A stretch of 15,528 nt of DNA from an archaeon (GTDB taxonomy: Archaea > Asgardarchaeota > Heimdallarchaeia > Hodarchaeales > S146-22): contig JAJRXH010000438.1 in NCBI GenBank assembly GCA_024276395.1, positions 1 to 15,528 on the forward strand. The letters run 5' to 3'. Numbering within the stretch: position 1 is the stretch's first letter; every line of letters starts with the position of its first letter. The position numbers and the translations under genes are program-made. Under the pieces are notes generated by a model. That model was not told the origin of the DNA, made no database searches, and saw only the letters and a program-made list of their open reading frames with translations. Positions 6,999-14,104 of the stretch are shown here, piece by piece.

Positions 6999-7574
6999 AT
7001 GAAAAAGGACGCACAGGGACGAATTCACATTAAAATCGTTTTCTATGGACCTTCTCTCTCTGGAAAAACATCTACATTAGAATGGTTGTATGGACGACTA
7101 GAAGGGTTAGATAAAGGTGACTTTCGACAAATAAAGGATCCAACTGGACGTACCTTATTTTTTGACTTCTTACCAATGCAAGCACCAAATTCTGCCGTAG
7201 TTTTTGATGTATTTACTGTAGCAGGGCAAGATCGCCATAAGAAACAACGAAAAGTCGTCCTAAATGGTGTTGATGGCATATTATTCGTAGTAGATTCATC
7301 GGCATCACAATTAGAAGCAAACATCGAATCATTTAAAGAATTAAAAGAAGAATTAGGAGAAAAACTGGGAAATGAAATCCCACTAGTGGTCACCCTTAAT
7401 AAGAGAGATGTCCCAGATGCCCTCCCGCGCGAAGAATTATTAACAAAAATCGGAATTCCAGAAGGGATACCGGTATATGAGACAGTTGCCATTCAAGGAG
7501 CTGGCATAAAGAGGGCCTTCCAGACACTTGCACGAGCCATATTGCTATTACAATTACACGGAATAAAAGTATGA
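6999..7574 (+). CDS. MglA-like small GTPase (Ras superfamily)
   Basis: GTP-binding switch protein, 191 residues. Motifs in order: P-loop G17-PSLSGKT-24, switch I with T52 in GRTLFFDFLPM, G3 as VAGQD (A75-G76-Q77), G4 NKRD (134-137) and a possible G5 at ETVAIQGAG. The combination TLFFDFLPM, then VVFDVFTVAGQDRHKKQRK, then VLNGVDGILFVVDS is characteristic of the MglA branch, which shares the RTLFFDFLP and VLRGVDGVVFVADS blocks. MglA proteins usually have PGQ; here the Ras/Arf-like AGQ occurs. The glutamine corresponding to the Ras catalytic Gln61 is present. No C-terminal prenylation CaaX box or N-terminal myristoylation glycine is visible, so membrane attachment would need a partner. It ends the + strand run and faces a roadblock gene 76 nt away, tail to tail. 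Confidence 0.9.
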   Translation: MKKDAQGRIHIKIVFYGPSLSGKTSTLEWLYGRLEGLDKGDFRQIKDPTGRTLFFDFLPMQAPNSAVVFDVFTVAGQDRHKKQRKVVLNGVDGILFVVDSSASQLEANIESFKELKEELGEKLGNEIPLVVTLNKRDVPDALPREELLTKIGIPEGIPVYETVAIQGAGIKRAFQTLARAILLLQLHGIKV

Positions 7575-7623
7575 AACTAAGAAACTAATTCCATTTTAGA
7601 ACATTCTTTACCTGAAAGGAATG

Positions 7624-7641
7624 AGAAAAAATAAAAATCGG
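7624..7641 (-). terminator. T-rich probable terminator of the roadblock gene
   Basis: Read on the - strand, the sequence just past the roadblock stop is CGATTTTTATTTTTTCT, an oligo-T tract of the kind that ends archaeal transcripts. It lies in the 76-nt convergent gap shared with the GTPase gene. Confidence 0.45.
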
Positions 7642-7650
7642 ATGTAAATT

Positions 7651-8127
7651 TCAACCGAAAGATTGTTCGAGCGCACTCAAAGCTTTTTGCAAGTCATCTG
7701 GATCTAATCCTGCCGTTTCTCCCTCTACTTTCGGTTTTCCTCTCAAGAATTCGTCGAGTACAGGCTCTAATTCCTTGCCAGCTTTGTCCAGAATGAGACG
7801 AACCAGGCCAATATTTACCTCATCATTCGTAACCACGCATAGCACGCCTTTTCCGCAACTTGAGGCAAATATTTTTCCTTTTTCAAATTCGGAGGTTACT
7901 AATTGTAATCTTCCAATATTCAAGCTTGTCCCTTGTTCCTCGGAAGCCCCAAAGACAGCGGAAGCAATGGCACCTATGCCATCAACATCCAAGCTAAAAG
8001 GAGTGGCACGTGACACGTGAGCAATGGTAAGACCAGTCCGGTCTACAAGAATTACTTTTTGTATTCCAATATCTGATTTAATTACTTTCCCCAAAATACG
8101 GTCAAAATCAACCTCCGCATTCATCAT
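7651..8127 (-). CDS. Roadblock/LC7 domain protein (MglB-like)
   Basis: Small alpha-beta-alpha dimerising protein of 158 residues. The roadblock fold fits residues about 6-122: FDRILGKVIKSDIGIQKVIL, then VDRTGLTIAHVS, DVDGIGAIASAVFGASEEQG, RLQLVTSEFEKGKIFASSCG, and VLCVVTNDEVNIGLVRLILD. A Gly/Pro/Glu-rich linker and a short amphipathic helix (DPDDLQKALSALEQSFG) follow. Proteins of this family bind Ras-like GTPases as scaffolds or GAPs, as bacterial MglB does for MglA. The frame is open to a TTG at 8130, but AAGGAG on the - strand (8133-8138) is 5 nt before the ATG at 8127, which I choose; the next codon is also ATG. It lies tail to tail with the MglA-like GTPase, so functional pairing is plausible but the two are not co-transcribed. 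Confidence 0.9.
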   Translation of the reverse strand: MMNAEVDFDRILGKVIKSDIGIQKVILVDRTGLTIAHVSRATPFSLDVDGIGAIASAVFGASEEQGTSLNIGRLQLVTSEFEKGKIFASSCGKGVLCVVTNDEVNIGLVRLILDKAGKELEPVLDEFLRGKPKVEGETAGLDPDDLQKALSALEQSFG

Positions 8128-8174
8128 CAAGACTCCTTAGTAATTCATCACTTCTAAATAATGTTTTAAGGAGG

Positions 8175-8184
8175 TTATTTAAAT
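8175..8184 (-). promoter_or_regulatory. TATA-like box for the roadblock gene
   Basis: On the - strand the motif AATTTAAATA precedes the roadblock start by about 50 nt, giving a predicted transcript start near 8150 and a short leader with the AAGGAG ribosome site. It shares the 137-nt divergent gap with the glycosyltransferase promoter. Confidence 0.35.
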
Positions 8185-8228
8185 TGTTTTTGATTTTGAG
8201 TGAGTGAGACAGTAACCTTAATCGTGAG

Positions 8229-8240
8229 AAAAAATATAAT
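8229..8240 (+). promoter_or_regulatory. TATA box and possible leaderless start for the glycosyltransferase
   Basis: AAAAAATATAAT lies 25-30 nt before the ATG at 8265 with a purine-rich GAGA stretch just upstream that could serve as BRE. The spacing would put the transcription start at or within a few bases of the ATG, and no Shine-Dalgarno motif precedes it. A leaderless mRNA is therefore likely. Confidence 0.5.
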
Positions 8241-8264
8241 GAAGAAAACACAAGATATGCTTGG

Positions 8265-9863
8265 ATGAGTGCCATGTCTTGGAATTACCGAATGATCAAA
8301 TATTTCCTTGTCACGTTCACTATCATTGGGATAATCTTTCTCCTCTTCTATTTTACATTTACCATTAAGGAAATAATAGTCTATCAAAATTCTGATACTT
8401 TCCAAAGATGCTTTATCCAACTTGTCAACGTCATTTTACTAGCAATTGATGGAATTGTTTCCATTTACGGTCTTTATTTCTTGAATTCTGGAATCAAGGC
8501 GATCAATTACCATCTCAACCATCCAGTATCCCACATCACATCTTCTAACAACTCAAAGCTACCCAAAGTATCAATACTGATCCCTATCAAGGATAAAGAC
8601 CCGATAGAACTAAAGCAAACCATCAATAGCCTCGAAACTCAAGATTATCCACGTCACCTCATCCAAATCATCATTAGTTCTAATAGCACGATCACCTCCT
8701 ACAAAAATGAATACAAAAAACTATGTAAGCAGTACAATGCTTGCTATGTTGAAGTTCACCCCGCTGAAAAAGGATTCAAAGCCCGAGTCCTCAATGAAGG
8801 ACTTAAAAAAGTCAACGGAGAATACGTGATCATCCTCGACTCGGATCACGTGGCAAGTCCATCGATGGTAAAAAGATTCGTTGAAAGTTTCTTATCCATC
8901 CCAGAAGATCAAAGAGATCAAATAGCCTACATCCAGGCAAAAGCATCCTTTGGAGACACCAAAACTTTCTATCGCAAGGCATCCAGCATTTTACTAGCTC
9001 ATTTTTATGAAGTCTTTGAAAAAGCCAAAAGTCAAGAAGGAACTGTCATCTTCAATGGTTCAACAGCCTGCTTCCAAACAAAAATCTTGAAAAAAATTGA
9101 TGGTTTCCCCATGAATACTTATACCGAAGATTCTGATGCTTCCATAAAATTATTAATCAAGGGATACAAGGGCTTCTTCCTCAATCAACATCTTTCCAAG
9201 GGAAAAACACCAGAAACATTCAAAGATCAAGTCTCACAATTATGGAGATGGTCCCATGGTGCTGGAAGCATCTTTCGTCTTCGAGCACGCGCCATTTTAA
9301 CCACATCATCACTAAATTTCACCCAGAAAATAGATCTTCTACTTAGTGTTAGCATCTTATTTGCAGCAATTGGAATAGTAGGAATTCCAATCCTAATTAC
9401 TTTAATGGTTGCATTCAACATCCCAATTCTCAGACCCATCATTCCAGGTTATGGCACCCTAGTATTAGGACCTGCCACCATCGTGATGGTGGGGCATTTT
9501 ACGACCGCATTACTAGCAATCTATTGGGAAACCAGAGCACGACAAATACATAAAAGTTCATTTGGGAGATTCATGGATCTTTTAGCCTATTACTTTCTCT
9601 CATTAGCTTCATTCTTTTTCATTGTTGGTGCATTTTTCAAAGGAATGCTTCTAAAAGAAGAAGCACTAGCATCCAATGCCAAATGGAATAGGGACTTAAC
9701 AACATGGCCTCCTTATTTCGCACTAGTCATTCTTACAATAATAGCAATATTTAGCACCATAAAAATTCTCTCATTCAACAATAATCTTTACTTTCCAGTC
9801 ATTTCCTTATTCCTCAGTTTTCCTATCTCCCTAATCTTAGTTTCCATTGATATGAAAAGATGA
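8265..9863 (+). CDS. Membrane-bound family 2 glycosyltransferase (cellulose-synthase-like)
   Basis: Processive-type GT2 enzyme that would transfer sugars from a nucleotide-sugar at the cytoplasmic face of the membrane; substrate unknown. Two N-terminal transmembrane helices (about 12-32 and 50-73) precede the catalytic domain (about 100-345). It shows KVSILIPIKD, then the metal-binding DSD (192-194), the acceptor motif TEDSD (287-291) and QLWRW (325-329), the Q/RxxRW of cellulose/hyaluronan-synthase-like enzymes. Five or so C-terminal membrane helices follow (about 357-383, 397-420, 437-460, 483-503, 508-527). The product is 532 residues. The start at 8265 fits the promoter spacing; ATGs at codons 4 and 10 are alternatives. 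It stands alone between a roadblock gene and an aminotransferase, with its own promoter. A role in surface polysaccharide or glycolipid synthesis is inferred from the family. Confidence 0.85.
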   Translation: MSAMSWNYRMIKYFLVTFTIIGIIFLLFYFTFTIKEIIVYQNSDTFQRCFIQLVNVILLAIDGIVSIYGLYFLNSGIKAINYHLNHPVSHITSSNNSKLPKVSILIPIKDKDPIELKQTINSLETQDYPRHLIQIIISSNSTITSYKNEYKKLCKQYNACYVEVHPAEKGFKARVLNEGLKKVNGEYVIILDSDHVASPSMVKRFVESFLSIPEDQRDQIAYIQAKASFGDTKTFYRKASSILLAHFYEVFEKAKSQEGTVIFNGSTACFQTKILKKIDGFPMNTYTEDSDASIKLLIKGYKGFFLNQHLSKGKTPETFKDQVSQLWRWSHGAGSIFRLRARAILTTSSLNFTQKIDLLLSVSILFAAIGIVGIPILITLMVAFNIPILRPIIPGYGTLVLGPATIVMVGHFTTALLAIYWETRARQIHKSSFGRFMDLLAYYFLSLASFFFIVGAFFKGMLLKEEALASNAKWNRDLTTWPPYFALVILTIIAIFSTIKILSFNNNLYFPVISLFLSFPISLILVSIDMKR

Positions 9864-9876
9864 AAATCACCCTTGA

Positions 9877-9908
9877 CAGCGGGTAATCCTATAAAGACCC
9901 GTGTTTTA
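9877..9908 (+). terminator. Hairpin with T-run after the glycosyltransferase gene
   Basis: The arms ACAGCGGGT and ACCCGTGT pair over 8 bp with one bulged G, around a 12-nt loop, and are followed by TTTTATT. It begins 13 nt after the glycosyltransferase stop. The arrangement resembles an intrinsic terminator, although archaea mostly rely on the T-run alone. Confidence 0.4.
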
Positions 9909-10060
9909 TTCTCGCAATGAGAGTAGCTATCTCAACATCAGCGACAAATCGACAGTGATGCTTAAAATGCGTAATCCACGAGGGCAATGACGATGTTGAC
10001 AAAACAAAAAAGATGAGAGAGAGGAAGAGAAAAATCACGGAAAAGAAGCGTCATCATTTG

Positions 10061-10080
10061 AAAATTGAAAAAAATAAATT
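10061..10080 (-). terminator. T-rich probable terminator of the aminotransferase gene
   Basis: On the - strand, AATTTATTTTTTTCAATTTT follows the aminotransferase stop directly. It is an oligo-T tract without an obvious hairpin, suited to archaeal termination. Confidence 0.45.
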
Positions 10081-11247
10081 TTAAAATTGAAATTCTTGCA
10101 TCCTTTCGCCAGCTTCATTAATGTCTTCAATACTCACGAATCCATAAGATAACCTAACATGATTTTTTCCTCTTTGACCAAATTCACTCCCTGGAACAAG
10201 CACGACACCTTTATCCATCAACAATCGTTCACACATCTCCTCAACAGACTGACCTTCATCAAGAAGAACTTTCGGAAAAAGATAAAAGGCTCCATCTGGC
10301 TGATATTGGATGTCAAGCCAATCTATTTTCTTTATCTGATTAATCAAGGCATCACGCCTCTCTTTCAATACCCTCACTGTTTCTTGAACAATTTCCTCCC
10401 GATATTCAAGAGCAATCTCTGCAGCACGTTGTGAAGGCGACGGAGTACAAGTCGTGTTATATTGATGCACGCGATACACGTGCTTAACGACAGCTGGTGC
10501 ACCTACGACATAACCAACTCGATGACCAGTCATTCTAAATATCTTGGAAAAAGAAGAGACCACGAACACATTATCACTCCCATAAGACAGAGCCGTCTGA
10601 GGTTTTCCCCTATAGACAATTTGTTCATAAGTTTCATCAGAAACTAACAAAAAATTGTGATCTTCAGCCAACTCTACTAGACCCTTAAGTTGTTTAGCAG
10701 TAATTTGGCTACCGGTTGGATTGGAAGGAAAGTTAATGACGACCATTTTAGTTTTAGATGTCAAATGTTCTGCTAGGATTTCTGCTGAAAGTTGCAAGTT
10801 CTCATCAAGCGGCACTGTTCTTGGAATGCCTCCAGCAAGCCGTGCCTGATTCGCTATGTACATGAACCCAGGATCTGGAAGAAGGATCTCATCCCCTGGG
10901 TTAAGATAAGCCAACATCACATCACATAAGCCTTCAATCGCTCCAGTGGTTACTACAATGCTTTCTGGGGTAAGGGACACTCCATGATTTTCTTCATACA
11001 TTTCCATTATTTTTTCTCGTAAACTCAAGAATCCTGCCGTAGGACCATACGTATTTGTCTTCAATTCATTGATAATTGAACTAAATCGTTCTTGAACACG
11101 TGGATCGATGTTCATATTGATATCTCCAATTCCAAAAGAAATGAGACGAATTGGCTTGTTCCACTGCGTAGACAAGTCAAAAAGTCTCCTTAAACCACTT
11201 TCTATCACGTGATCAAGTCTTTCCGCTGGTTGTATACCACTGACCAT
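10081..11247 (-). CDS. Class I/II pyridoxal-phosphate aminotransferase (aspartate-aminotransferase-like)
   Basis: PLP-dependent aminotransferase, 388 residues, the usual fold-type I length. Motifs seen: GPTAGFLSLREKI near the N-terminus, TTGAIEGL at the phosphate-binding region, FPSNPTGS with Asn176, DETY with Asp204 and Tyr207, and SSFSKIFRMTGHRVGY, which holds the Schiff-base Lys235 and phosphate-binding Arg243. VRLSYG carries Arg365, which would bind the substrate carboxylate. PDGAFYLFP and VVLVPGSEFG complete the C-terminal domain. This pattern is shared by aspartate, tyrosine and alanine aminotransferases of the AspC/AlaT-like group, so the substrate cannot be settled. The start is firm: GAGGTGAT lies about 5 nt before the ATG. 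It lies 127 nt downstream of the MFS gene on the same strand, so it could be co-transcribed or have its own promoter in that gap. Confidence 0.92.
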   Translation of the reverse strand: MVSGIQPAERLDHVIESGLRRLFDLSTQWNKPIRLISFGIGDINMNIDPRVQERFSSIINELKTNTYGPTAGFLSLREKIMEMYEENHGVSLTPESIVVTTGAIEGLCDVMLAYLNPGDEILLPDPGFMYIANQARLAGGIPRTVPLDENLQLSAEILAEHLTSKTKMVVINFPSNPTGSQITAKQLKGLVELAEDHNFLLVSDETYEQIVYRGKPQTALSYGSDNVFVVSSFSKIFRMTGHRVGYVVGAPAVVKHVYRVHQYNTTCTPSPSQRAAEIALEYREEIVQETVRVLKERRDALINQIKKIDWLDIQYQPDGAFYLFPKVLLDEGQSVEEMCERLLMDKGVVLVPGSEFGQRGKNHVRLSYGFVSIEDINEAGERMQEFQF

Positions 11248-11374
11248 TTAAATCACCTCACAACTGCTAATAATTCATCATCTTGTTAACAATTACTTCC
11301 TTGACATTAAATTCACACTTGAAAGCCAATTCCTTGCCAAACAATGGATTATATGACATCTTAATTTATTTTTT

Positions 11375-12913
11375 TCACAGAAACCGATCTGCCACTCGCG
11401 CTAATGAGGATTCCACGAGTTTTTGAAAGCGAAGATACCTCTTATAATATCTATAATACTCTCTTAGTAACATTTTTTCATAGGAAATCGCAAATAGACT
11501 TAACAGGGCAACAAACATTGACATTCCGGCAATGAGGAAAATCACTTGATAGCCTTCCATTTCAAACCCGAAAAAAGTAGTAGTCGATTGAGACGCAAAG
11601 ACATAAGCAGCTAGAACGGCTAGAAAGGGCTTCGACAACGAATGAGCAGTAAGATTGATTCCCATAAATTGTGCTTCTTTTCCCTCAGGTACCAAGTCTG
11701 CTGGTAAGGACAATTGCACTGAGGTAATGAAAATAGCACCCACACCACCTAAAATTGCAACGAGAAGAATGGATAACACGCCGCCATGCACTAAAAAATT
11801 GCCTGACTCATAAATGACAATCTCTCGGAGAGTTGCATAGTATTCTGCTTCCATCGCTAACAAAATGCAAAAAATGGCATAAATACTAGTTCCAATGATG
11901 GCTGTTCGAACTTTTCCATATTTCGAAATGAAGATGCCAACTGGTGCAGCTAAAATGGAGGCTGTAATGCCCACCGTCAAGAGAGTCATATTAGCATAAC
12001 TATGAGCAAGGTCTCTTGCCGCAGCTTCATCAAGACCTCTCAGTATTTCGGAGGTTTTCACGAATTCAATGATGTAAGGCACTGCATAATGAGTTATTCC
12101 AGCAATGGCCAATCCCCAAAAAAGTTGGACAATGAACAAATAGCCATAATCTCCCTTGCCAAAAAAGATTAAGTACTTGGGAGTATTAATGATGTCCTTC
12201 ACAACAGAATCTCTGGGTGGAAACGGTGGATTTGTTTTAGGAATTAAAAAGAAAGTAAGCATCGAACCCAAAATAATTGCCACTCCCGATGTGCCCCAAG
12301 CCAAAAAAGGATTGCCAGAAGCCGTGAACGAACCTAATGTAAACAAACCCAAACCAGTACCTACGGTCGCTGCTGCTGCCAACACTAATCCAACCCACCC
12401 TCTTTCCTTTCTTGTAAAGAGTTCCGACAACAAAGCTCCGTGTGGAGATATGGCAGCTCCTAGAGCAACGTTTACCAGTCCCATGATCAAAGGAACTACA
12501 ACAAAGGCATTCCACGGTGCGATGAGAAGTGGAGCTAAGAGTAAGAGAAATCCCGCACCAATGGAGCCAACAAGAATGAATGGAACTCGATTACCAAAGC
12601 GTGATCGAAAGTCATCCGACCAAGCACCCATCACGATGACTGAAGATAACAGTCCCAATGACCCAGAGGCCATCGACAAACTATAAATGAAGCCAGCTTC
12701 TGACGAGGAAAGACTGAGATGCGTCTGAAGCCACTCCACCAAGTACGAAATTAGAAACACTTCCAGATATCCTAAACCTATTGAGAATGTACTCATTCCC
12801 AAAACCGTCAGGAAGAAACGTAATTTTCCAAGCACTCGAAAAAATCTTCCCCTCACCTCACTTGTGGTATATACTTGCTGTGATTCACCTACTTCGTATT
12901 TTTCTGGATGCAT
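11375..12913 (-). CDS. MFS transporter, GPH/SLC45-like
   Basis: Polytopic secondary transporter, 512 residues. Twelve hydrophobic segments can be placed at about 33-58, 74-96, 109-131, 134-156, 174-194, 204-223, 258-280, 307-329, 336-355, 378-400, 426-440 and 454-476. MFS motif A lies in the loop after helix 2 as GAWSDDFRSRFGNRVPFILV, a form typical of the glycoside-pentoside-hexuronide and SLC45/sucrose branches. The equivalent in the second half is LPADLVPEGKEAQFMGIN. Sugar transport is therefore the best guess but the substrate is not shown. The cytoplasmic C-terminus is Tyr/Arg-rich (REYYRYYKRYLRFQKLV) and may lie along the membrane. The ATG at 12913 has AAGGTGTG about 5 nt upstream. A TATA-like box lies about 40 nt upstream on the - strand. 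Confidence 0.85.
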   Translation of the reverse strand: MHPEKYEVGESQQVYTTSEVRGRFFRVLGKLRFFLTVLGMSTFSIGLGYLEVFLISYLVEWLQTHLSLSSSEAGFIYSLSMASGSLGLLSSVIVMGAWSDDFRSRFGNRVPFILVGSIGAGFLLLLAPLLIAPWNAFVVVPLIMGLVNVALGAAISPHGALLSELFTRKERGWVGLVLAAAATVGTGLGLFTLGSFTASGNPFLAWGTSGVAIILGSMLTFFLIPKTNPPFPPRDSVVKDIINTPKYLIFFGKGDYGYLFIVQLFWGLAIAGITHYAVPYIIEFVKTSEILRGLDEAAARDLAHSYANMTLLTVGITASILAAPVGIFISKYGKVRTAIIGTSIYAIFCILLAMEAEYYATLREIVIYESGNFLVHGGVLSILLVAILGGVGAIFITSVQLSLPADLVPEGKEAQFMGINLTAHSLSKPFLAVLAAYVFASQSTTTFFGFEMEGYQVIFLIAGMSMFVALLSLFAISYEKMLLREYYRYYKRYLRFQKLVESSLARVADRFL

Positions 12914-12947
12914 AATGACACACCTTCTATCACATCATCGTCTAAAA

Positions 12948-12960
12948 TCATTTATAAGCA
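12948..12960 (-). promoter_or_regulatory. TATA box of the MFS transporter gene
   Basis: On the - strand, TGCTTATAAATGA lies about 40 nt before the MFS start. The predicted transcription start near 12927 leaves a short leader containing the AAGGTGTG ribosome site. It sits in the 181-nt gap shared with the divergent gelsolin-domain gene, whose own possible TATA element (AAAATAATAAA near 12987-12997) is about 100 nt from its ATG. Confidence 0.45.
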
Positions 12961-13094
12961 TACCTTCACCATTTAACCATGAGATGATAAAATAATAAAC
13001 AGCATAAATGGATGACTTCTAAATAAATGTTCGCAGAGGTTCTCGAGAAACATCCTCATTCGTGTCGCGTATCGTGTAACTTGGAGGCATTAAA

Positions 13095-14045
13095 ATGGAA
13101 ATAGCTACTTATGCAGTACTAGATGACGGGTCATGCATTCCCGTAAAAATTGATCCCCAAAACTTTCAAGAGAAATACTCAGATAGGGTCATCATTTTTA
13201 TCATTGAAGATCTCAAACGCGTCTTCATCTGGGTAGGAAAAAATGCTAGTGTTAGACAAAAATTCATCAGTTCTAGAGTAGCACAACAACTTCGGATGGA
13301 ATTAGGACTAGGACTTACCTTCAAGGTAAGAAATGTCGAACAAGGAATGGAATCAACCGAATTCATCGAGGCGCTTAAAAAAGCAACTACATCGAAAGCC
13401 AATGTCCCTTCTCCAGTCGATCACGTCGTCCCAACCCAAGAGGTAGGTAACCAAATTCCCCTCTCCCAACAAGATACTGATGTACCATCACCTACCGCTA
13501 AACAAGAACTGATACAAGCACCACCCATTCCAACGAAAAAGGAGGCTACTACCATCACTACAACCAGAGCATCATTTTCAAAAAATGGAGAAGATGAAAA
13601 CCCAGAAGCCAAAAGAACCGAGATGGAAACTCTCGATAACATTACTCCAGACAATCTTCCCACGGTCTCTGGAATCCATTCTGATAATAAATCTTACATC
13701 AACGCGTGGTATCCAGGACCAATCATTCTAAGAAAAGCCGTTCGCTTGTTGTCAACTGATGAAATTGGAACTGAAGTCGCCATTCAACACATGACAGCAA
13801 CTTCATTTCCAATTAACCAAGACCGAGAAGTAAATTGGTGGATGGCGTTATTCATCGAGAAAGATGGTTCAAACATCAAAGATTGCCGTGAAAGTCCACC
13901 TATTGTTATCATTTCGTTCAATCCTAATCACACGACAGTATCACTTCCTCTACAATTTCATGTTGAAAAAGGGCAAGCAATTTACATTAGTTTCACGAAT
14001 CCAACTTATCTTAGCTTGCAATTCAAATCGAACAAAAAGAATTAA
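13095..14045 (+). CDS. Gelsolin-domain protein with novel C-terminal domain
   Basis: Asgard-type protein with one N-terminal gelsolin/villin-like domain. Residues about 28-96 carry the family pattern: DRVIIFIIEDLKRVFIWVGK, then NASVRQKFISSRVAQQL, a strand TFKVRNV, and EQGMESTEFIEAL, matching the usual W-x-GK start and the G-x-E-x-x-x-F end of gelsolin repeats. Residues about 97-195 are low-complexity, rich in Pro, Thr, Ser, Gln and Glu, and probably disordered. Residues about 200-312 alternate hydrophobic and polar residues in many short strands (VAIQHMTATSFPI, WWMALFIEK, PIVIISFNP, TTVSLPLQFHV, AIYISFTNPTYLSLQF), suggesting a beta-sandwich I do not recognise. GGAGG is 7 nt before the ATG. 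No membrane segment is seen. In eukaryotes and tested Asgard proteins, gelsolin domains bind and regulate actin; that role here is inferred. A decayed insertion element begins just after the stop. Confidence 0.8.
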   Translation: MEIATYAVLDDGSCIPVKIDPQNFQEKYSDRVIIFIIEDLKRVFIWVGKNASVRQKFISSRVAQQLRMELGLGLTFKVRNVEQGMESTEFIEALKKATTSKANVPSPVDHVVPTQEVGNQIPLSQQDTDVPSPTAKQELIQAPPIPTKKEATTITTTRASFSKNGEDENPEAKRTEMETLDNITPDNLPTVSGIHSDNKSYINAWYPGPIILRKAVRLLSTDEIGTEVAIQHMTATSFPINQDREVNWWMALFIEKDGSNIKDCRESPPIVIISFNPNHTTVSLPLQFHVEKGQAIYISFTNPTYLSLQFKSNKKN

Positions 14046-14062
14046 ATTGAAGGCCATCTAGT

Positions 14063-14104
14063 AAGAGTGAACTATCCCACCCTGACGAACGCAGCTTCGT
14101 GAGG
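14063..14104 (-). repeat. Probable right end of the IS200/IS605-type element
   Basis: Read on the - strand, the tnpB remnant runs into CCTCACGAA, a 6-nt loop, TTCGTCAGG, then GTGGGATAGTTCAC. The two arms (14081-14089 and 14096-14104) pair at 8 of 9 positions. Subterminal hairpins followed by a GTGGG-AGTTCAC type end are common for IS605-family right ends, where the transposase binds single-stranded DNA and where the TnpB guide RNA (omegaRNA) ends. The exact boundary with host DNA, near 14063-14071, cannot be fixed without an empty-site comparison. Confidence 0.55.

Noticed and set aside
7043..7492. A 149-codon - strand frame opposite the GTPase
   Set aside because: The + strand carries all the GTPase motifs; the antisense product is Ser-rich with no motif and no promoter.
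8169..8175. A perfect AAGGAGG on the + strand between the divergent promoters
   Set aside because: The only start with suitable spacing (TTG near 8184) runs into a stop after a few codons, so it does not serve a gene.
9864..10080. Possible small RNA (C/D box or tRNA-like) in the gap after the glycosyltransferase
   Set aside because: A GTGATGC resembles a C box imperfectly, but no matching D box or guide layout and no cloverleaf could be found; only the terminator-like hairpin is supported.
12156..12686. A 176-codon + strand frame inside the MFS gene
   Set aside because: It is antisense to a clear twelve-helix transporter; its Pro/Lys-rich product is what antisense of hydrophobic coding gives.
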